Assembly: GCA_027371775.1 (NCBI GenBank)
Contig: DAHXLG010000001.1
Coordinates: forward strand, 1-64,000
Source of the DNA: a bacterium
GTDB taxonomy: Bacteria > Pseudomonadota > Alphaproteobacteria > CAJXXZ01 > DAHXLG01
Length of the DNA: 64,000 nt
Direction: 5' to 3'
Below the pieces are notes generated by a model. That model made no database searches. It saw nothing but the letters and a program-made list of their open reading frames with translations, and was not told where the DNA came from. The translations under genes and the position numbers were made by a program. Within the stretch, counting starts at the first letter, position 1. The number at the start of each line of letters is the position of its first letter. Below, piece after piece: positions 35,845 through 45,814 of the stretch.

Positions 35845-37263
35845 ATGGAAATAAAGTTTTGCAGTGAGATTAATGGATCAAATTTAATATTGGTGATGTC
35901 GAAAAAGGTGTTATCGCCTGAATTAATGCGTTTGGATGTGGAAGGTAAGTTGGCCAAGATAGTTGAAATGCAGCCGTTTGAAGGAAAGTTTGGAGAAGTA
36001 TTGCATATTCCAGGATGCGGTAAGTATGACAATGTATGGTTGATAGGTGCAAACGAAACAAAAAGCTATGTTAAATTGGGTGCTCTAATCACTCGTGTGT
36101 TAATGGGAAGAAAGTTAGATGCATGTATATGGATTGAAGATGCTAATAAGCAAGTTGTTCAGGATGTTTTGTCTGGAATGATGTTGCGTGATTATGTTTT
36201 TGATGCTTATAAAAAAGTTGCTGATAAACAGCGTTTTTTAATTGAAAATCTTTGTGTGGCAAATGATGTTGGAATTAGTGATGATGAAGTAGCTTCTTTG
36301 AAATTTGAAGCTGATACTGTTAAATTTGCTCGTGATGTTGTTAATAAAGCTCCATGTTGTATTTATCCAGAAACTTTGGCAAATCATTATTATAACATGC
36401 TTTCTCCACTTGGTGTGAAAGTTCAGATCTTAAAAGGTGAGCAGATTAAGGATATGGGGTTGTTGTGTGCGGTTGGTAAAGCTAGTTGCAATGAGCCATA
36501 TGTTGTTGTTATGGAATGGAATGGAGGAGAAGGTCAACCGGTTGCTCTTGTTGGTAAGGGTGTGACTTATGATTCTGGTGGTCTTTCTTTAAAATCACCT
36601 AATAATATGGAAAAGATGAAGAGCGATATGTCTGGTTCTGCAGTTGTGGCCGCTGTTATTGCAAACGCTGCAAAAAATAAATACGCAAAAAATGTTGTTG
36701 GTATTGTTGGGCTTGTTGAGAACATGGTCTCAGGTAATTCATATAAGCCTGATGATGTTGTTATTTCACGCGCTGGAAAAAGTATTGAGATCAATAATAC
36801 TGATGCTGAGGGTCGCTTGGTATTAGCTGATATTTTAGATTATGTGCAAGAAAAATATAGTCCATTTGCAATAGTTGATTTGGCAACGTTGACTGGGTCT
36901 ATCATAGTTGCTTTAGGACATGTATATGCTGGTCTATTTTCAAACAATGATGCCTTGGCTTCTGCATTGATGAAGCATGGTCAAAAGACAAACGAACCAT
37001 TGTGGAGATTACCTTTGCACTCTGCGTTTATAGAAGCTATGAATTCGCCAATTGCTGATATGAAGAACTGTGCTTCAGGTAGTATAGGTGCTGGTAGCTC
37101 AACTGCTGCAGCATTTTTGCAAGCGTTTATTAAGCAAGGTACTCAATGGGCTCATTTGGATATAGCCGGCGTTTCATTCTTGGATTATGAAGATTTTGCA
37201 AGTACTCAAGGTGCAACAGGCTTTGGCATAAGATTGCTCAACGATTGGTTAAAAAACTACTAA
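35845..37263 (+). CDS. pepA: Leucyl aminopeptidase (M17)
   Basis: This hexameric two-metal exopeptidase releases N-terminal residues and helps peptide turnover. The metal and catalytic segments are VGKGVTYDSGGLSLKSPNNM, KSDMSGSAVVAAVI and NTDAEGRLVLADILDY, with ATLTGSIIVALG after. At 472 residues it is normal. TATAAT at 35833-35838 is only six bases before the ATG with no Shine-Dalgarno, suggesting a leaderless transcript. In some bacteria PepA also acts as a DNA-binding protein; nothing here tests that. Confidence 0.95.
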   Translation: MEIKFCSEINGSNLILVMSKKVLSPELMRLDVEGKLAKIVEMQPFEGKFGEVLHIPGCGKYDNVWLIGANETKSYVKLGALITRVLMGRKLDACIWIEDANKQVVQDVLSGMMLRDYVFDAYKKVADKQRFLIENLCVANDVGISDDEVASLKFEADTVKFARDVVNKAPCCIYPETLANHYYNMLSPLGVKVQILKGEQIKDMGLLCAVGKASCNEPYVVVMEWNGGEGQPVALVGKGVTYDSGGLSLKSPNNMEKMKSDMSGSAVVAAVIANAAKNKYAKNVVGIVGLVENMVSGNSYKPDDVVISRAGKSIEINNTDAEGRLVLADILDYVQEKYSPFAIVDLATLTGSIIVALGHVYAGLFSNNDALASALMKHGQKTNEPLWRLPLHSAFIEAMNSPIADMKNCASGSIGAGSSTAAAFLQAFIKQGTQWAHLDIAGVSFLDYEDFASTQGATGFGIRLLNDWLKNY

Positions 37264-37433
37264 AAAAACTGTGTTTTCAAGCACATTTAAAAATTTCATA
37301 TATTATATTGATAGATTTTTAGAACACGTTTTTTGTTATTCTTAAAGCAGCACATAGTTATTAAACTATCATTTGTTGAGATGAAACAATATTTTCAATC
37401 TTTTCTTCTAACTAAAATTTTTTAGGAAAATAT

Positions 37434-37450
37434 AGCCAGCTGCTCTATTC
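37434..37450. pseudogene. Short echo of the initiator tRNA gene
   Basis: The bases agccagctgctctattc match taccaggctgctctattc at the 5' part of the adjacent initiator tRNA (about 37517-37532) with small changes. The echo lies just beyond the tRNA 3' end in the same orientation. Confidence 0.5.
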
Positions 37451-37460
37451 ACTCATGCGC

Positions 37461-37537
37461 TGGTTGCGGAAGCAGGATTTGAACCTACGACCTTTAGGTT
37501 ATGAACCTAACGAGCTACCAGGCTGCTCTATTCCGCA
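37461..37537 (-). tRNA. Initiator tRNA-fMet (CAU)
   Basis: The minus strand starts TGCGGAATAGAGCAGCCTGG, with D-arm AGCCTGGTAGCTCG typical of initiators, anticodon stem TTAGG/CCTAA with loop TTCATAA (CAU), T arm GTAGG/CCTGC and acceptor end TTCCGCA, A, CCA. Base 1 pairs weakly (U1-A72), as expected for an initiator, where C1 x A72 is usual. CCA is encoded, unlike the other four tRNAs here. Length is 77. Confidence 0.93.
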
Positions 37538-37968
37538 ACTTCATTATAGAATAAATTGTTTCATTTATGCAAGATGCTATGTTTTTAATATTTATTGTAA
37601 ATGATATAAAAAAGAAGCTATGTTGTTGTAAACAACCTAATACATTTTTAAAGAATTCACTAAACATATCTTGAAAGAATTGAAATTAAAGGATTTATTT
37701 GCAGTCCGATTTCCTTGAGTGCTGAAATAGATAATCATAAGGTAATAATTTTGCAAAAAAAATTCATTAACTATCTGATTTACAAATTTCGACTTGTTGA
37801 ATTTTATAAAATCAAGTTGCTATAAATACATAACTTTATTGATCATAAGTTGCTTGTGCTCAAATAATTCTAGAAATGTTGCTCGATTAGTGTATGTTTT
37901 AAAAATTTGTTTTCATGTGGAAGAGTTGAAGAAAGATTTGATTTTTTCCCTAAAGTGTTTGATTATAG
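37538..37968. other. Spacer between tRNA-fMet and tyrS
   Basis: No gene, RNA fold or clear repeat is visible in these 431 bases. A plus-strand frame at 37794-37982 is not convincing. Confidence 0.45.
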
Positions 37969-39153
37969 CTATTTTACTATAATCTTATAAAATTTCTTTT
38001 TGCCAACCGAAAGAGTGCTTTGACCTGCTTCTAGTTTATGTGTTTTGTCTTTTATAACTTGTTCATTAATCTTTACAGCCGCTTGTTCAATTAATGTTTT
38101 TGCTTGACTTTTTGTTTCGCATGCTTTAATTTCTACCATAATTTCTATCAGTTTATTTGAACTAACTTTGTTTGCTTCAAGTTCATCCAAATTTTTTTCT
38201 ATGAATACGCTTGTTGCTTGTGCTTGCGCTGCTTTGGATGTTTCTGATCCATGTATCCAAGTTGTAAGATCATTGGCTAAAATGATTTTTGCTTGATTGA
38301 TATCATTCATGTTATCAATTTCTTGTATATCTATTAGTGTGAATTTTTTCAAACATGGCTTGACAATAGAATCATCTATGTTTCGCCAGAATTGCCAGAA
38401 ATTATATGGTGAATACATGTCTGGATTTAGGTATACTGCGCCATTTACGCTTTTGCCCATTTTTTCCCCATTTGGGGTTGTTAATAATGGAAGAGTCATT
38501 CCAATAATCTGCGGATTCTCATGTTTCTTTTTTATCAATTCAATGCCTGCTAATATATTGCACCATTGGTCTGCTCCTCCGCACTCTACGTTGCATCCTT
38601 CATTTTCATATAGCCACAAAAAATCGTATCCTTGCATGAGCGGATACAATAATTCCTGCATGTTAAGTGGATTGTTGTTTTGCAATCTGTTAGCAAATGT
38701 TTCTAACTTCAAATGCGCTGATACTGATACCGTGCTAGCAATGTGTTCTATGAAATCAAGAAATTTCAATTGCTCAAGCCAGTTAGCATTATTCATGATT
38801 TTTGCATTTGGTATTAGTGATTTAATTTGCTTTTCAATCACTTCAATATTTTTCTCTACTTGATTTGCATCTAGTTTATTTCTCGTATCATTTTTCCAGG
38901 TTGGATCTCCGCCTACGCTAGTTGTGGCTCCTCCAAGAACTGCTATTGTTTTAACTTTGTGTTTATCAAATAAACGTAGCAATGATAAGCATAATAAGTT
39001 GCCAATTTGTAAGCTTAGTGCGGTTGCATCAAATCCACAATATGTGCCTTTTGTTTCTACCGTGTGGTTATGATCTGTTGTTTGGTAAAACAGTTCACGT
39101 GCTTTGATATCTTCAATTAGGTTAAGGTTATTATGTGATTTGTTCATTTTCAA
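37969..39153 (-). CDS. tyrS: Tyrosyl-tRNA synthetase with altered HIGH motif
   Basis: TyrRS charges tRNA-Tyr. The family context YCGFDATALSLQIGNLL is clear, but the class I HIGH motif reads QIGN at residues 49-52, so both catalytic His are replaced (Gln and Asn). The second motif is KMGKS at 231-235. The tyrosine-binding segment GCNVECGGADQWCNILAGIE is kept, and a C-terminal S4 RNA-binding domain is present (KIMVEIK-like, KTLIEQAAVKINEQVI). The 394 residues are normal. The frame is intact. Either the enzyme tolerates the changes or another TyrRS exists. Confidence 0.94.
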   Translation of the reverse strand: MKMNKSHNNLNLIEDIKARELFYQTTDHNHTVETKGTYCGFDATALSLQIGNLLCLSLLRLFDKHKVKTIAVLGGATTSVGGDPTWKNDTRNKLDANQVEKNIEVIEKQIKSLIPNAKIMNNANWLEQLKFLDFIEHIASTVSVSAHLKLETFANRLQNNNPLNMQELLYPLMQGYDFLWLYENEGCNVECGGADQWCNILAGIELIKKKHENPQIIGMTLPLLTTPNGEKMGKSVNGAVYLNPDMYSPYNFWQFWRNIDDSIVKPCLKKFTLIDIQEIDNMNDINQAKIILANDLTTWIHGSETSKAAQAQATSVFIEKNLDELEANKVSSNKLIEIMVEIKACETKSQAKTLIEQAAVKINEQVIKDKTHKLEAGQSTLSVGKKKFYKIIVK

Positions 39154-39384
39154 ATTTTATTATTAAATTGTTTGCAAATGCAATGCTGCTATTTTATAAA
39201 AATTGCTATTCATAATTGATTGGAACAAATAGTTTGAGATAAGTTTTTAAAAACGCTAAAAATTTTCTTGTATATTTATTGCAAGCATTGTAGTCAATTT
39301 TAAATCAAAAGCATTTAATTGCTCCAATAAAGGTGGACAAATCTTGAAAATACTATTAGATTAATCTTATCTGAAGGAATTTCT

Positions 39385-40674
39385 ATGGAAAAGAAAAAAC
39401 ACAATATAAAGAATTTGCTTATTTGGGGCATTTTAGGTCTTTTTGTAGTCAGTGGGATGATGCAAGGAAACGTTTTTGGCATACGTAACCCTGTTGTTGC
39501 TCGTGTTGGAAGCTTGCAAATTAAGGTGTCTGATATCAGAAAGTATGCAAATTTAATTCAGTTGCCAGAAGGTATTGATAGAGAAGATACTCGTGTGCAA
39601 GAGTATGTGTTTAGGCAAGCACGTGATCTGCTGATTAACAGAGCTCTGATTACTCAAGAATGTAAAAGACTGGGTTTTGTTGTGTCTGATGCTAAGGTTG
39701 TAGAAGTTATCAAAAAGCAAAGGCAGTTTATATCAGAAGGTAAATTTTCTAGAGCAAAGTTTTTGGAAGAGCTAAGTAAAATGGGTCTTTCAGAAATGGA
39801 ATATAAAAGCATTCAAAAAGAGAATTTGCTGCATCGTCAATGGACATTTATGTTACAAAATGCATATATAGTTCCAAATTCGGCTGCAAAGGTTATAGCA
39901 AGTACTTATTCGCAAAAACGTAGCGGACGTTATGCTGTTATTGATAGATCTAAAATGAGCGTTCCTAAACTAAACCCTGCTGATCTTGAAAAGTTTTATA
40001 AAGATAATATTGAACTTTTCAAAGTTCCGCAAAAACGTGTTTATAAAATTCTTGCGTTTAAGGATAATAAGAATGCCCAGAAGTTGCAAAGCATGTTAGA
40101 TAATCAGAAGTTTGGTGATGTGCAGAAAAAGTTCGAACATGTTGCTATTATGAGTGATGCTGATGTTGAAAGTTTGAATGCATTGGTTCCATCTGAGTTG
40201 ATTAAGTTCTTTGATCGCATGCCATTGAAAACTGGTGAAAATACTCGTTTATATGGCGTTGGAGAAAAACGTTATGCTGCACAACTTGTTAGGGTAGAAG
40301 ATGCTTATACGCCAGAGCTATCTAAAATTAAAGACAAAGTTGTAGCAGAGTATGCTAAGCAATATCGCTTGAAGAACGTGCAGCCTGGTAGCGGATGGTT
40401 CAAATTGTTCGATGTGAAGTTTGGCGAAAATTATCTTGGATTGCCAGATGTTGTATTGCAAGCGTTGTTTTTTAACCCTGTTGGGAAAATTGCAAGATAT
40501 GATAAAGAAAATGAAACATACTTTGTAGTAGTCGATAAAATTGCGCAAGGTGAAGCTTCTCCAGCTCAAGTGCAAGCTTCTGCAAATTATTTGCAACAAG
40601 CTATGTTGAATGATGTTGTATATGCTGCTTTGAACTCATTGCGTTTGCGTTATAAGATTACGGTGTTAATATGA
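39385..40674 (+). CDS. PpiD/SurA-like periplasmic chaperone
   Basis: The 429-residue protein has one N-terminal membrane anchor (LLIWGILGLFVVSGMM) and a SurA-N-type region (VARVGSLQIKVSDIRKYANL, ARDLLINRALITQECKRLG), then a diverged parvulin-like middle and a helical C-terminus. This is the architecture of PpiD, which assists proteins leaving the Sec translocon. Parvulin active-site residues are not obvious, so isomerase activity is doubtful. Its TGA overlaps the start of the next gene (ATGA at 40671-40674). It heads a three-gene overlapping unit. Confidence 0.75.
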   Translation: MEKKKHNIKNLLIWGILGLFVVSGMMQGNVFGIRNPVVARVGSLQIKVSDIRKYANLIQLPEGIDREDTRVQEYVFRQARDLLINRALITQECKRLGFVVSDAKVVEVIKKQRQFISEGKFSRAKFLEELSKMGLSEMEYKSIQKENLLHRQWTFMLQNAYIVPNSAAKVIASTYSQKRSGRYAVIDRSKMSVPKLNPADLEKFYKDNIELFKVPQKRVYKILAFKDNKNAQKLQSMLDNQKFGDVQKKFEHVAIMSDADVESLNALVPSELIKFFDRMPLKTGENTRLYGVGEKRYAAQLVRVEDAYTPELSKIKDKVVAEYAKQYRLKNVQPGSGWFKLFDVKFGENYLGLPDVVLQALFFNPVGKIARYDKENETYFVVVDKIAQGEASPAQVQASANYLQQAMLNDVVYAALNSLRLRYKITVLI

Positions 40675-42389
40675 TCAATTTTAGAGAATTATTTGATCAG
40701 CAAAGTTTTTTGTTTGAATTAGTTCAATTATTCACTTATTTTAAAACCTTGTTTTTAAACTTATGTTTTTATGATTTTTTTGTTGCTGCAGCAAATTTCT
40801 TTATTTGTGCAGTTGCTTTTTATAGCTGTATTTTCATATATAGCATTGTCAAAAAACGAAAAATTTTAGTGCGCGTAGGTGTTTTATTAGGCCTTTTTGC
40901 GGCAATTGAATTTATTGCCTTGTTTTTTAGTGTATTTTTAGAAATTAAGTATACACCATACTCGTTGCAAATTATGTACCCATATTTTGTTATTTACGTT
41001 ATTTTTAATGGTTTTTTTGATAAGTATAGAAAAGTTTTATCTAAGCGTGTTTTGGGTATTTTAAAATTTGATTTTTATTCTATTTTTAACTGGGTTTTTT
41101 TGAACGTATCATTAAGTTATTTTTTACCTCAATCTGAAACTTTACGAGCTGGCTTGGTAAAACTTTTTGTATTCGGTATTTTTGTTGTTTTTATTATCTC
41201 AATTATCTTGTTGCGTAAGATTATTTTAGAATCAATTGCGCAAAGAAATAATTTTTTGCTAAAGCGAGTTTTGAAGATTTTTTATTCTAGCAGTTGGCTT
41301 TTAATTTGCTTGTTTTTGTTCATGTGGATTTCTCAAGAAGGTATATTACAAAAATTTGAGAAATTCTTGATTAGCATCAGTATTTTTACTATTCTGTACA
41401 TTAGCAAATGGAGCTTAAAACTTTTTTGGGCATCGCGTATAAAAGTTAGCAAATATGCAAAAGAATTATGGCGTGTTTATAACTTTGTAAATTTTCTATT
41501 TAAAATTTTACTTGATCCAATTATTGCTATTATTGTGTTTTATATTTGGGGATTTAATATAATAGAATTTGTCGTTACAACTTTTGGACAATCACTTTTA
41601 AAGCGTATTATATATTTGTTTGTGTTGTTTGTAATTTTCAGAATTATTATGATTTTTTCAAATTTGTTTGTTCGCGTTTTTCTTAGTGACCGTACTCGTG
41701 ATAAGGAGGTTGCAAAAAGATTTGAAACTCTAATTCACATAATCAATGTTATGGTTAAAATTGTATTTTTTACTATTTTCTTGTTTTTTGCTCTATTAAT
41801 TTTAGGAGTTAATCCAAGTCCTGTTTTTGCAAATTTTTGGGTTTTAACTGCCGGTCTTTCGTTTGGTTTGCAAACATTGCTCAAAGACTTTGCAACAGGT
41901 GTAATAATGATGTTTGAGGATACATTTCATATTTATGATGAAGTTGAGGTGTGTGGAGTTTCTGGAAAGGTTGAAGAAATTACTTTGCGAGTTTTAAAAA
42001 TACGTGATAATGAAGGGTCTTTGATTTCTATTCCATTTAACAAGGTTGAAATGTTTGCTAATAAGAGTCGTGGTTATATTTTTCTTATTTTCAAAATTGT
42101 TGTAGATGTTAATGCTGATTCAAACAAAGTTTCTGAGCTTATGACACAGGCTGCAAATGAGTTAGTTGATTTGCCTGAATATAAAAAGAAGGTGTTGGAT
42201 GGAGTTAAAATTGATGGTCCAATTAATATTTCTTCTGCTGGATGTGTCTTTGAAGCAAAATTGAAAGTTAAGCCAATGAGTACTAAGACTGTGCGTGGTG
42301 TTTATTATGGAATTTGTCATAGATTATTTGCACAAGCGAATATTAAATTTGCAAATGATATTCGGGAGTTTAAAAAACTATTTTCATGA
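40671..42389 (+). CDS. MscS-family mechanosensitive channel
   Basis: A 572-residue membrane protein with about ten hydrophobic segments before the MscS core. The pore helix region reads GLSFGLQTLLKDFATGVIMM, followed by the beta domain (VEVCGVSGKVEEITLRVLKI, LISIPFNKVEMFANKS) and a C-terminal alpha/beta part. Such channels release solutes on osmotic downshift. The long N-terminal extension resembles larger MscS relatives. It overlaps its neighbours by four bases at each end, so the three are translated together. Confidence 0.9.
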   Translation: MINFRELFDQQSFLFELVQLFTYFKTLFLNLCFYDFFVAAANFFICAVAFYSCIFIYSIVKKRKILVRVGVLLGLFAAIEFIALFFSVFLEIKYTPYSLQIMYPYFVIYVIFNGFFDKYRKVLSKRVLGILKFDFYSIFNWVFLNVSLSYFLPQSETLRAGLVKLFVFGIFVVFIISIILLRKIILESIAQRNNFLLKRVLKIFYSSSWLLICLFLFMWISQEGILQKFEKFLISISIFTILYISKWSLKLFWASRIKVSKYAKELWRVYNFVNFLFKILLDPIIAIIVFYIWGFNIIEFVVTTFGQSLLKRIIYLFVLFVIFRIIMIFSNLFVRVFLSDRTRDKEVAKRFETLIHIINVMVKIVFFTIFLFFALLILGVNPSPVFANFWVLTAGLSFGLQTLLKDFATGVIMMFEDTFHIYDEVEVCGVSGKVEEITLRVLKIRDNEGSLISIPFNKVEMFANKSRGYIFLIFKIVVDVNADSNKVSELMTQAANELVDLPEYKKKVLDGVKIDGPINISSAGCVFEAKLKVKPMSTKTVRGVYYGICHRLFAQANIKFANDIREFKKLFS

Positions 42390-42982
42390 ACTTTTCACAG
42401 ATCCCATTAAATCTTTGGAATGAAAGTTATGAAAACAATTGGATAGTGGGAAAATCAAATGAGTTAGCTACTAATGTAATTTTAAATTCGTCATCTCAAG
42501 TTTTTTTGTGTGGACCAAGATTTTGTGGCAAAAAACATTTGGCGTTGAAAGTTGCAAAAAATGGCGGACAAGTTTTTTTTATTAACATGATGAGTGATTC
42601 AAAAATTATTGCTGAATATGATGAGCATCAAGCGATAGGTGATAAGGTAATTTGGGCAAGTTCTGAAAACATTGCTGGTGTGTACGTTGATCGAGATATT
42701 GCGGTTTCTCGTAATCTTAGCAAGGATGTGGTTTCGAGATTAAATGCCATGCAGAGAGCTGAAATTTACGAGCTTAGTGAGGATATGTTATTTCCTTTAT
42801 TAAATCAACGTCTTGCAAATTTGGGGTTTGTTGTAAGAAATGAGATTATTAATTATTGTATCCATAGAATTCCTAGGACATATGCTGCAGTTGAACAATC
42901 AGTTTCATTTATACAGAAAATGAATCGTGTGAGTTTGAAAGATTTTCGTGAATTTTTTGAGCAAAATTTTTCATATTTCTAA
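42386..42982 (+). CDS. DnaA-related protein, HdaA/Hda-like
   Basis: Hda-type proteins promote hydrolysis of DnaA-ATP with the sliding clamp and so limit re-initiation. The 198-residue protein starts QIPLNLWNESYENNWIVGKSNELA, as in alphaproteobacterial HdaA, with FLCGPRFCGKKHLALKV as a Walker A (GKK instead of GKT/S). The C-terminal AAA+ lid (LFPLLNQRLANLGFVVRNEI, YCIHRIPRTYAAVEQS) matches. A DnaA DNA-binding domain is absent. It is the last gene of the ppiD-like/mscS unit. Confidence 0.85.
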   Translation: MNFSQIPLNLWNESYENNWIVGKSNELATNVILNSSSQVFLCGPRFCGKKHLALKVAKNGGQVFFINMMSDSKIIAEYDEHQAIGDKVIWASSENIAGVYVDRDIAVSRNLSKDVVSRLNAMQRAEIYELSEDMLFPLLNQRLANLGFVVRNEIINYCIHRIPRTYAAVEQSVSFIQKMNRVSLKDFREFFEQNFSYF

Positions 42983-44118
42983 TTTGGTTGTTGCCATTAG
43001 CCTTTGCATCTCAGGCAGGATTGGTTGAAAGTGCAAGTTGAAAACTTTTCTTTTGATCTAAATTTTTGTTTAAACTGATTGTGTAAAGTTGTATAACAAG
43101 TGCGTGTTTTTTTTTAGATTGTTTATATCCAAAGTTCATATAACAAGCGCATATCTTTTCTGTGTTTTTTGATTCGTTGAAGTTGAGATCTGTTTCTTTT
43201 AATCGTCTATTTAAATAAGTGTTTAGTCATCTTTTAGTATCTAAGCATTTTTACACATTTCTTCTAATGCTTGAGCAGTTGCGTTTCAATAACGTGTTTT
43301 GAACATCTTTGATGTGATTCTTATTATGCATTCAATATTTTCAATATGTTTTCATAAAGCAGAATTTTGATATTCGATATCAAAGTTTTACCGCCCTTTC
43401 TTCAATAAATTTAGAAGCAATATTGAATGCTATTTCAATTAATTTTGATTCATTATCTCTATTTTAATGGATCATTTTTTAATTCCATAATGTGTTTTTA
43501 GTTTAAATAATTTGGTGATGGAATTTAGTATTCGATAGATCACTGAATAATATTTGAGTTTAGTTTTCAGATAATAAGTTGAGAATAAGTATTTTATTAT
43601 TTTCAATTGAATGATTTTGTTTGTATTATTTTTTATTGCAATGTTTGTTGATTGGTGTACTAAAATGATTTTACAAGAAACTGATGAAAGATTTTCATGT
43701 TTTATAAATTCATATTTGCATATTTTTTTTGATACGATCTAAAACTTAGCTTTAATAACAAAAGTAAGAATTTCAAGATTATTTAAAAAACTTGCTTTTC
43801 TAAAGTTATTATTTGATAGTTCATATTTGAAAATAATTTGATCGATTTTTTGCAACCATTGTACTTGAATATCCATTAAATAGTTCAATTTTTTATTGTT
43901 TTGTGAAAATTTGCGTTCGTACTATTTTTTCATAATTATTTTCATGCAATTCTATTAGAAGCTTTAAATCTTCTTTAATTGTTTTGTATCTTTTGTTGTC
44001 TTTTTGAAATTGCTTTTATAGTCCTTTAGGGAAAAAATATAAAAGAATAAAATTATGATAATCCACCCTTGCACAATGCTATAAAAAATTGTAGATTCAG
44101 CATAAATATATTCAACTT
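42983..44118. other. Long gene-free spacer
   Basis: About 1.1 kb lies between convergent hdaA-like and argS. No frame longer than about 50 codons looks natural. A short repeat (ataacaagtgcgtg near 43094 and ataacaagcgcata near 43141) is the only structure noticed. Confidence 0.5.
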
Positions 44119-45807
44119 TTAGTTCATAGATTCAGGAGCGTTAATTCCTAATGTCTCTAAACATGTTGCAAGCACATTTAAGAATGCTTTTGTGATCGCA
44201 AGACGAGATTGCGTTTCTTCTTCATTGCCATCTATAATGATTCTTTTTGTAGAATCTGTTTTTCCAATTTGCCACAGCTTGTGCATTGATTCTGCAAGAC
44301 GTTGTGAGTAATGTGCAATAATATGTGGAGCTAATTGTAATGCAGCTTCATTTAAAGTGTTTTTGAATGACGATAAAATGATAATGATTTCTTGAAACTC
44401 AGGCATTGTAAATGCAAATGCTTTTTCATGTAACTTTTGTGTAACTGTTGTGTTTCTAAAAATGGAGTTTCCACGTGCATGTGCGTATTGAATATAGAAT
44501 ACTGGATTTTTCATTGAGACTGTACAAGCGCTTTCATAATCAAAAACAAATGGCGTGCCTGGTGTTTTTGCAAGCATCATGTACCGCACAATATCAGGGT
44601 GAATCTCTTTGATGAAATCACGAGTGCGGATCGAGTTGCCAGCGCGTTTTGAAAACTTAACATGTTGACCTTCGTGTTCAAATGATACCATCTGCACAAT
44701 AGGTGTTGCATGCTGTATATCTTCTTTTAAAAGTTTTGTTGCAATTTTGATTCTTCTAGCATAGCTATCGTGGTCTGCGCCTAATACGCAAATTAAGTAT
44801 CCAAATCCGCGTTCTATTTTGTTTAAGTGGTACCCTATATCAGGGGCAAGATATGTCCATTCGCCATCAGATTTTGTCAGAGGACGATCTTCATCATCTT
44901 GGAATACCGTAGTTTTTAAAAGCATTAGATCTTTATTTTCTATTTTGCCTTTTTCTGCTTTCTTTTCTTCGCGTTTGCCATAATAAATATAGCCTTTAGC
45001 TTTCAGAATTTCGATTGCTTTTTCTATGAAATTTGATTTTATTATATCTTTTTCATGTGTCCATACATCATGAAAAATTTTCAAATCATTAAGATCTTTT
45101 TTTATTTCTGATAAGAAATAGTCAACTGAAATTTGCTTTATTTCTTCAAGTGTGTTTTCTGGTTTCGTTAGTTTTGCAAGCTCTTTTATTTCAGGACCAA
45201 CATATCCGCCTTCTGGAAATTCAAATGGCATGTTGTGCGCTTCTAAGCAGCGTGCTTGTACTGACTGTGCAAGAAGAGTGATTTGGTTGCCAGCATCGTT
45301 GACATAATATTCTTTTGTAACATCGTAATTGGCTTTTGAAAGAATGCGTGCTATGGAATCTCCTAGAATTGCGTTGCGTGCATGACCTATATGCAGGAAG
45401 CCTGTTGGGTTGATTGAACAGTATTCCACATTGACCTTTGTTTTGTTGCCAGATGCATCAATCCCTGTGTTTGGAAATATATCATTGTCTAAAATTTCAT
45501 GTGTCATTTGTGCGAAAAATTTTGGCCTCATTTTGAAATTTATGTATCCATTGATAAATATGATATCTGCAATTAAATCGCTTTTTAGCAATATTGTGCG
45601 AATGTTTGTTTCGAAATCTGGTTTCAAAAATCTTCGCAACATGAACAAAATGTTGGTGCAATAATGACAATCGATTTTGCCGTTTGGAAGAGTGATCTTA
45701 ATATTGCTAATTATTTCTGCAAATTCTTGCGATTGAGTGAATTCCTCATCTTGAAATAGCGATGGGTTTTTAAGTGTTTGTTGTAAAATTTGTTCTAGTT
45801 GTTTCAT
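44119..45807 (-). CDS. argS: Arginyl-tRNA synthetase
   Basis: ArgRS charges tRNA-Arg. HIGH lies in NPTGFLHIGHARNAILGD near residue 130, with the KMSKS-like loop VKFSKRAGNSIRTRDFIKEI. The anticodon-binding helical domain ends the protein. The 562 residues are normal for bacterial ArgRS. It is the second gene of a unit with the DASS transporter, whose stop lies seven bases upstream. The upstream N-terminal additional domain (Add1) is present (IKITLPNGKIDCHYCTNILF). Confidence 0.95.
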   Translation of the reverse strand: MKQLEQILQQTLKNPSLFQDEEFTQSQEFAEIISNIKITLPNGKIDCHYCTNILFMLRRFLKPDFETNIRTILLKSDLIADIIFINGYINFKMRPKFFAQMTHEILDNDIFPNTGIDASGNKTKVNVEYCSINPTGFLHIGHARNAILGDSIARILSKANYDVTKEYYVNDAGNQITLLAQSVQARCLEAHNMPFEFPEGGYVGPEIKELAKLTKPENTLEEIKQISVDYFLSEIKKDLNDLKIFHDVWTHEKDIIKSNFIEKAIEILKAKGYIYYGKREEKKAEKGKIENKDLMLLKTTVFQDDEDRPLTKSDGEWTYLAPDIGYHLNKIERGFGYLICVLGADHDSYARRIKIATKLLKEDIQHATPIVQMVSFEHEGQHVKFSKRAGNSIRTRDFIKEIHPDIVRYMMLAKTPGTPFVFDYESACTVSMKNPVFYIQYAHARGNSIFRNTTVTQKLHEKAFAFTMPEFQEIIIILSSFKNTLNEAALQLAPHIIAHYSQRLAESMHKLWQIGKTDSTKRIIIDGNEEETQSRLAITKAFLNVLATCLETLGINAPESMN

Positions 45808-45814
45808 ATTGTAG

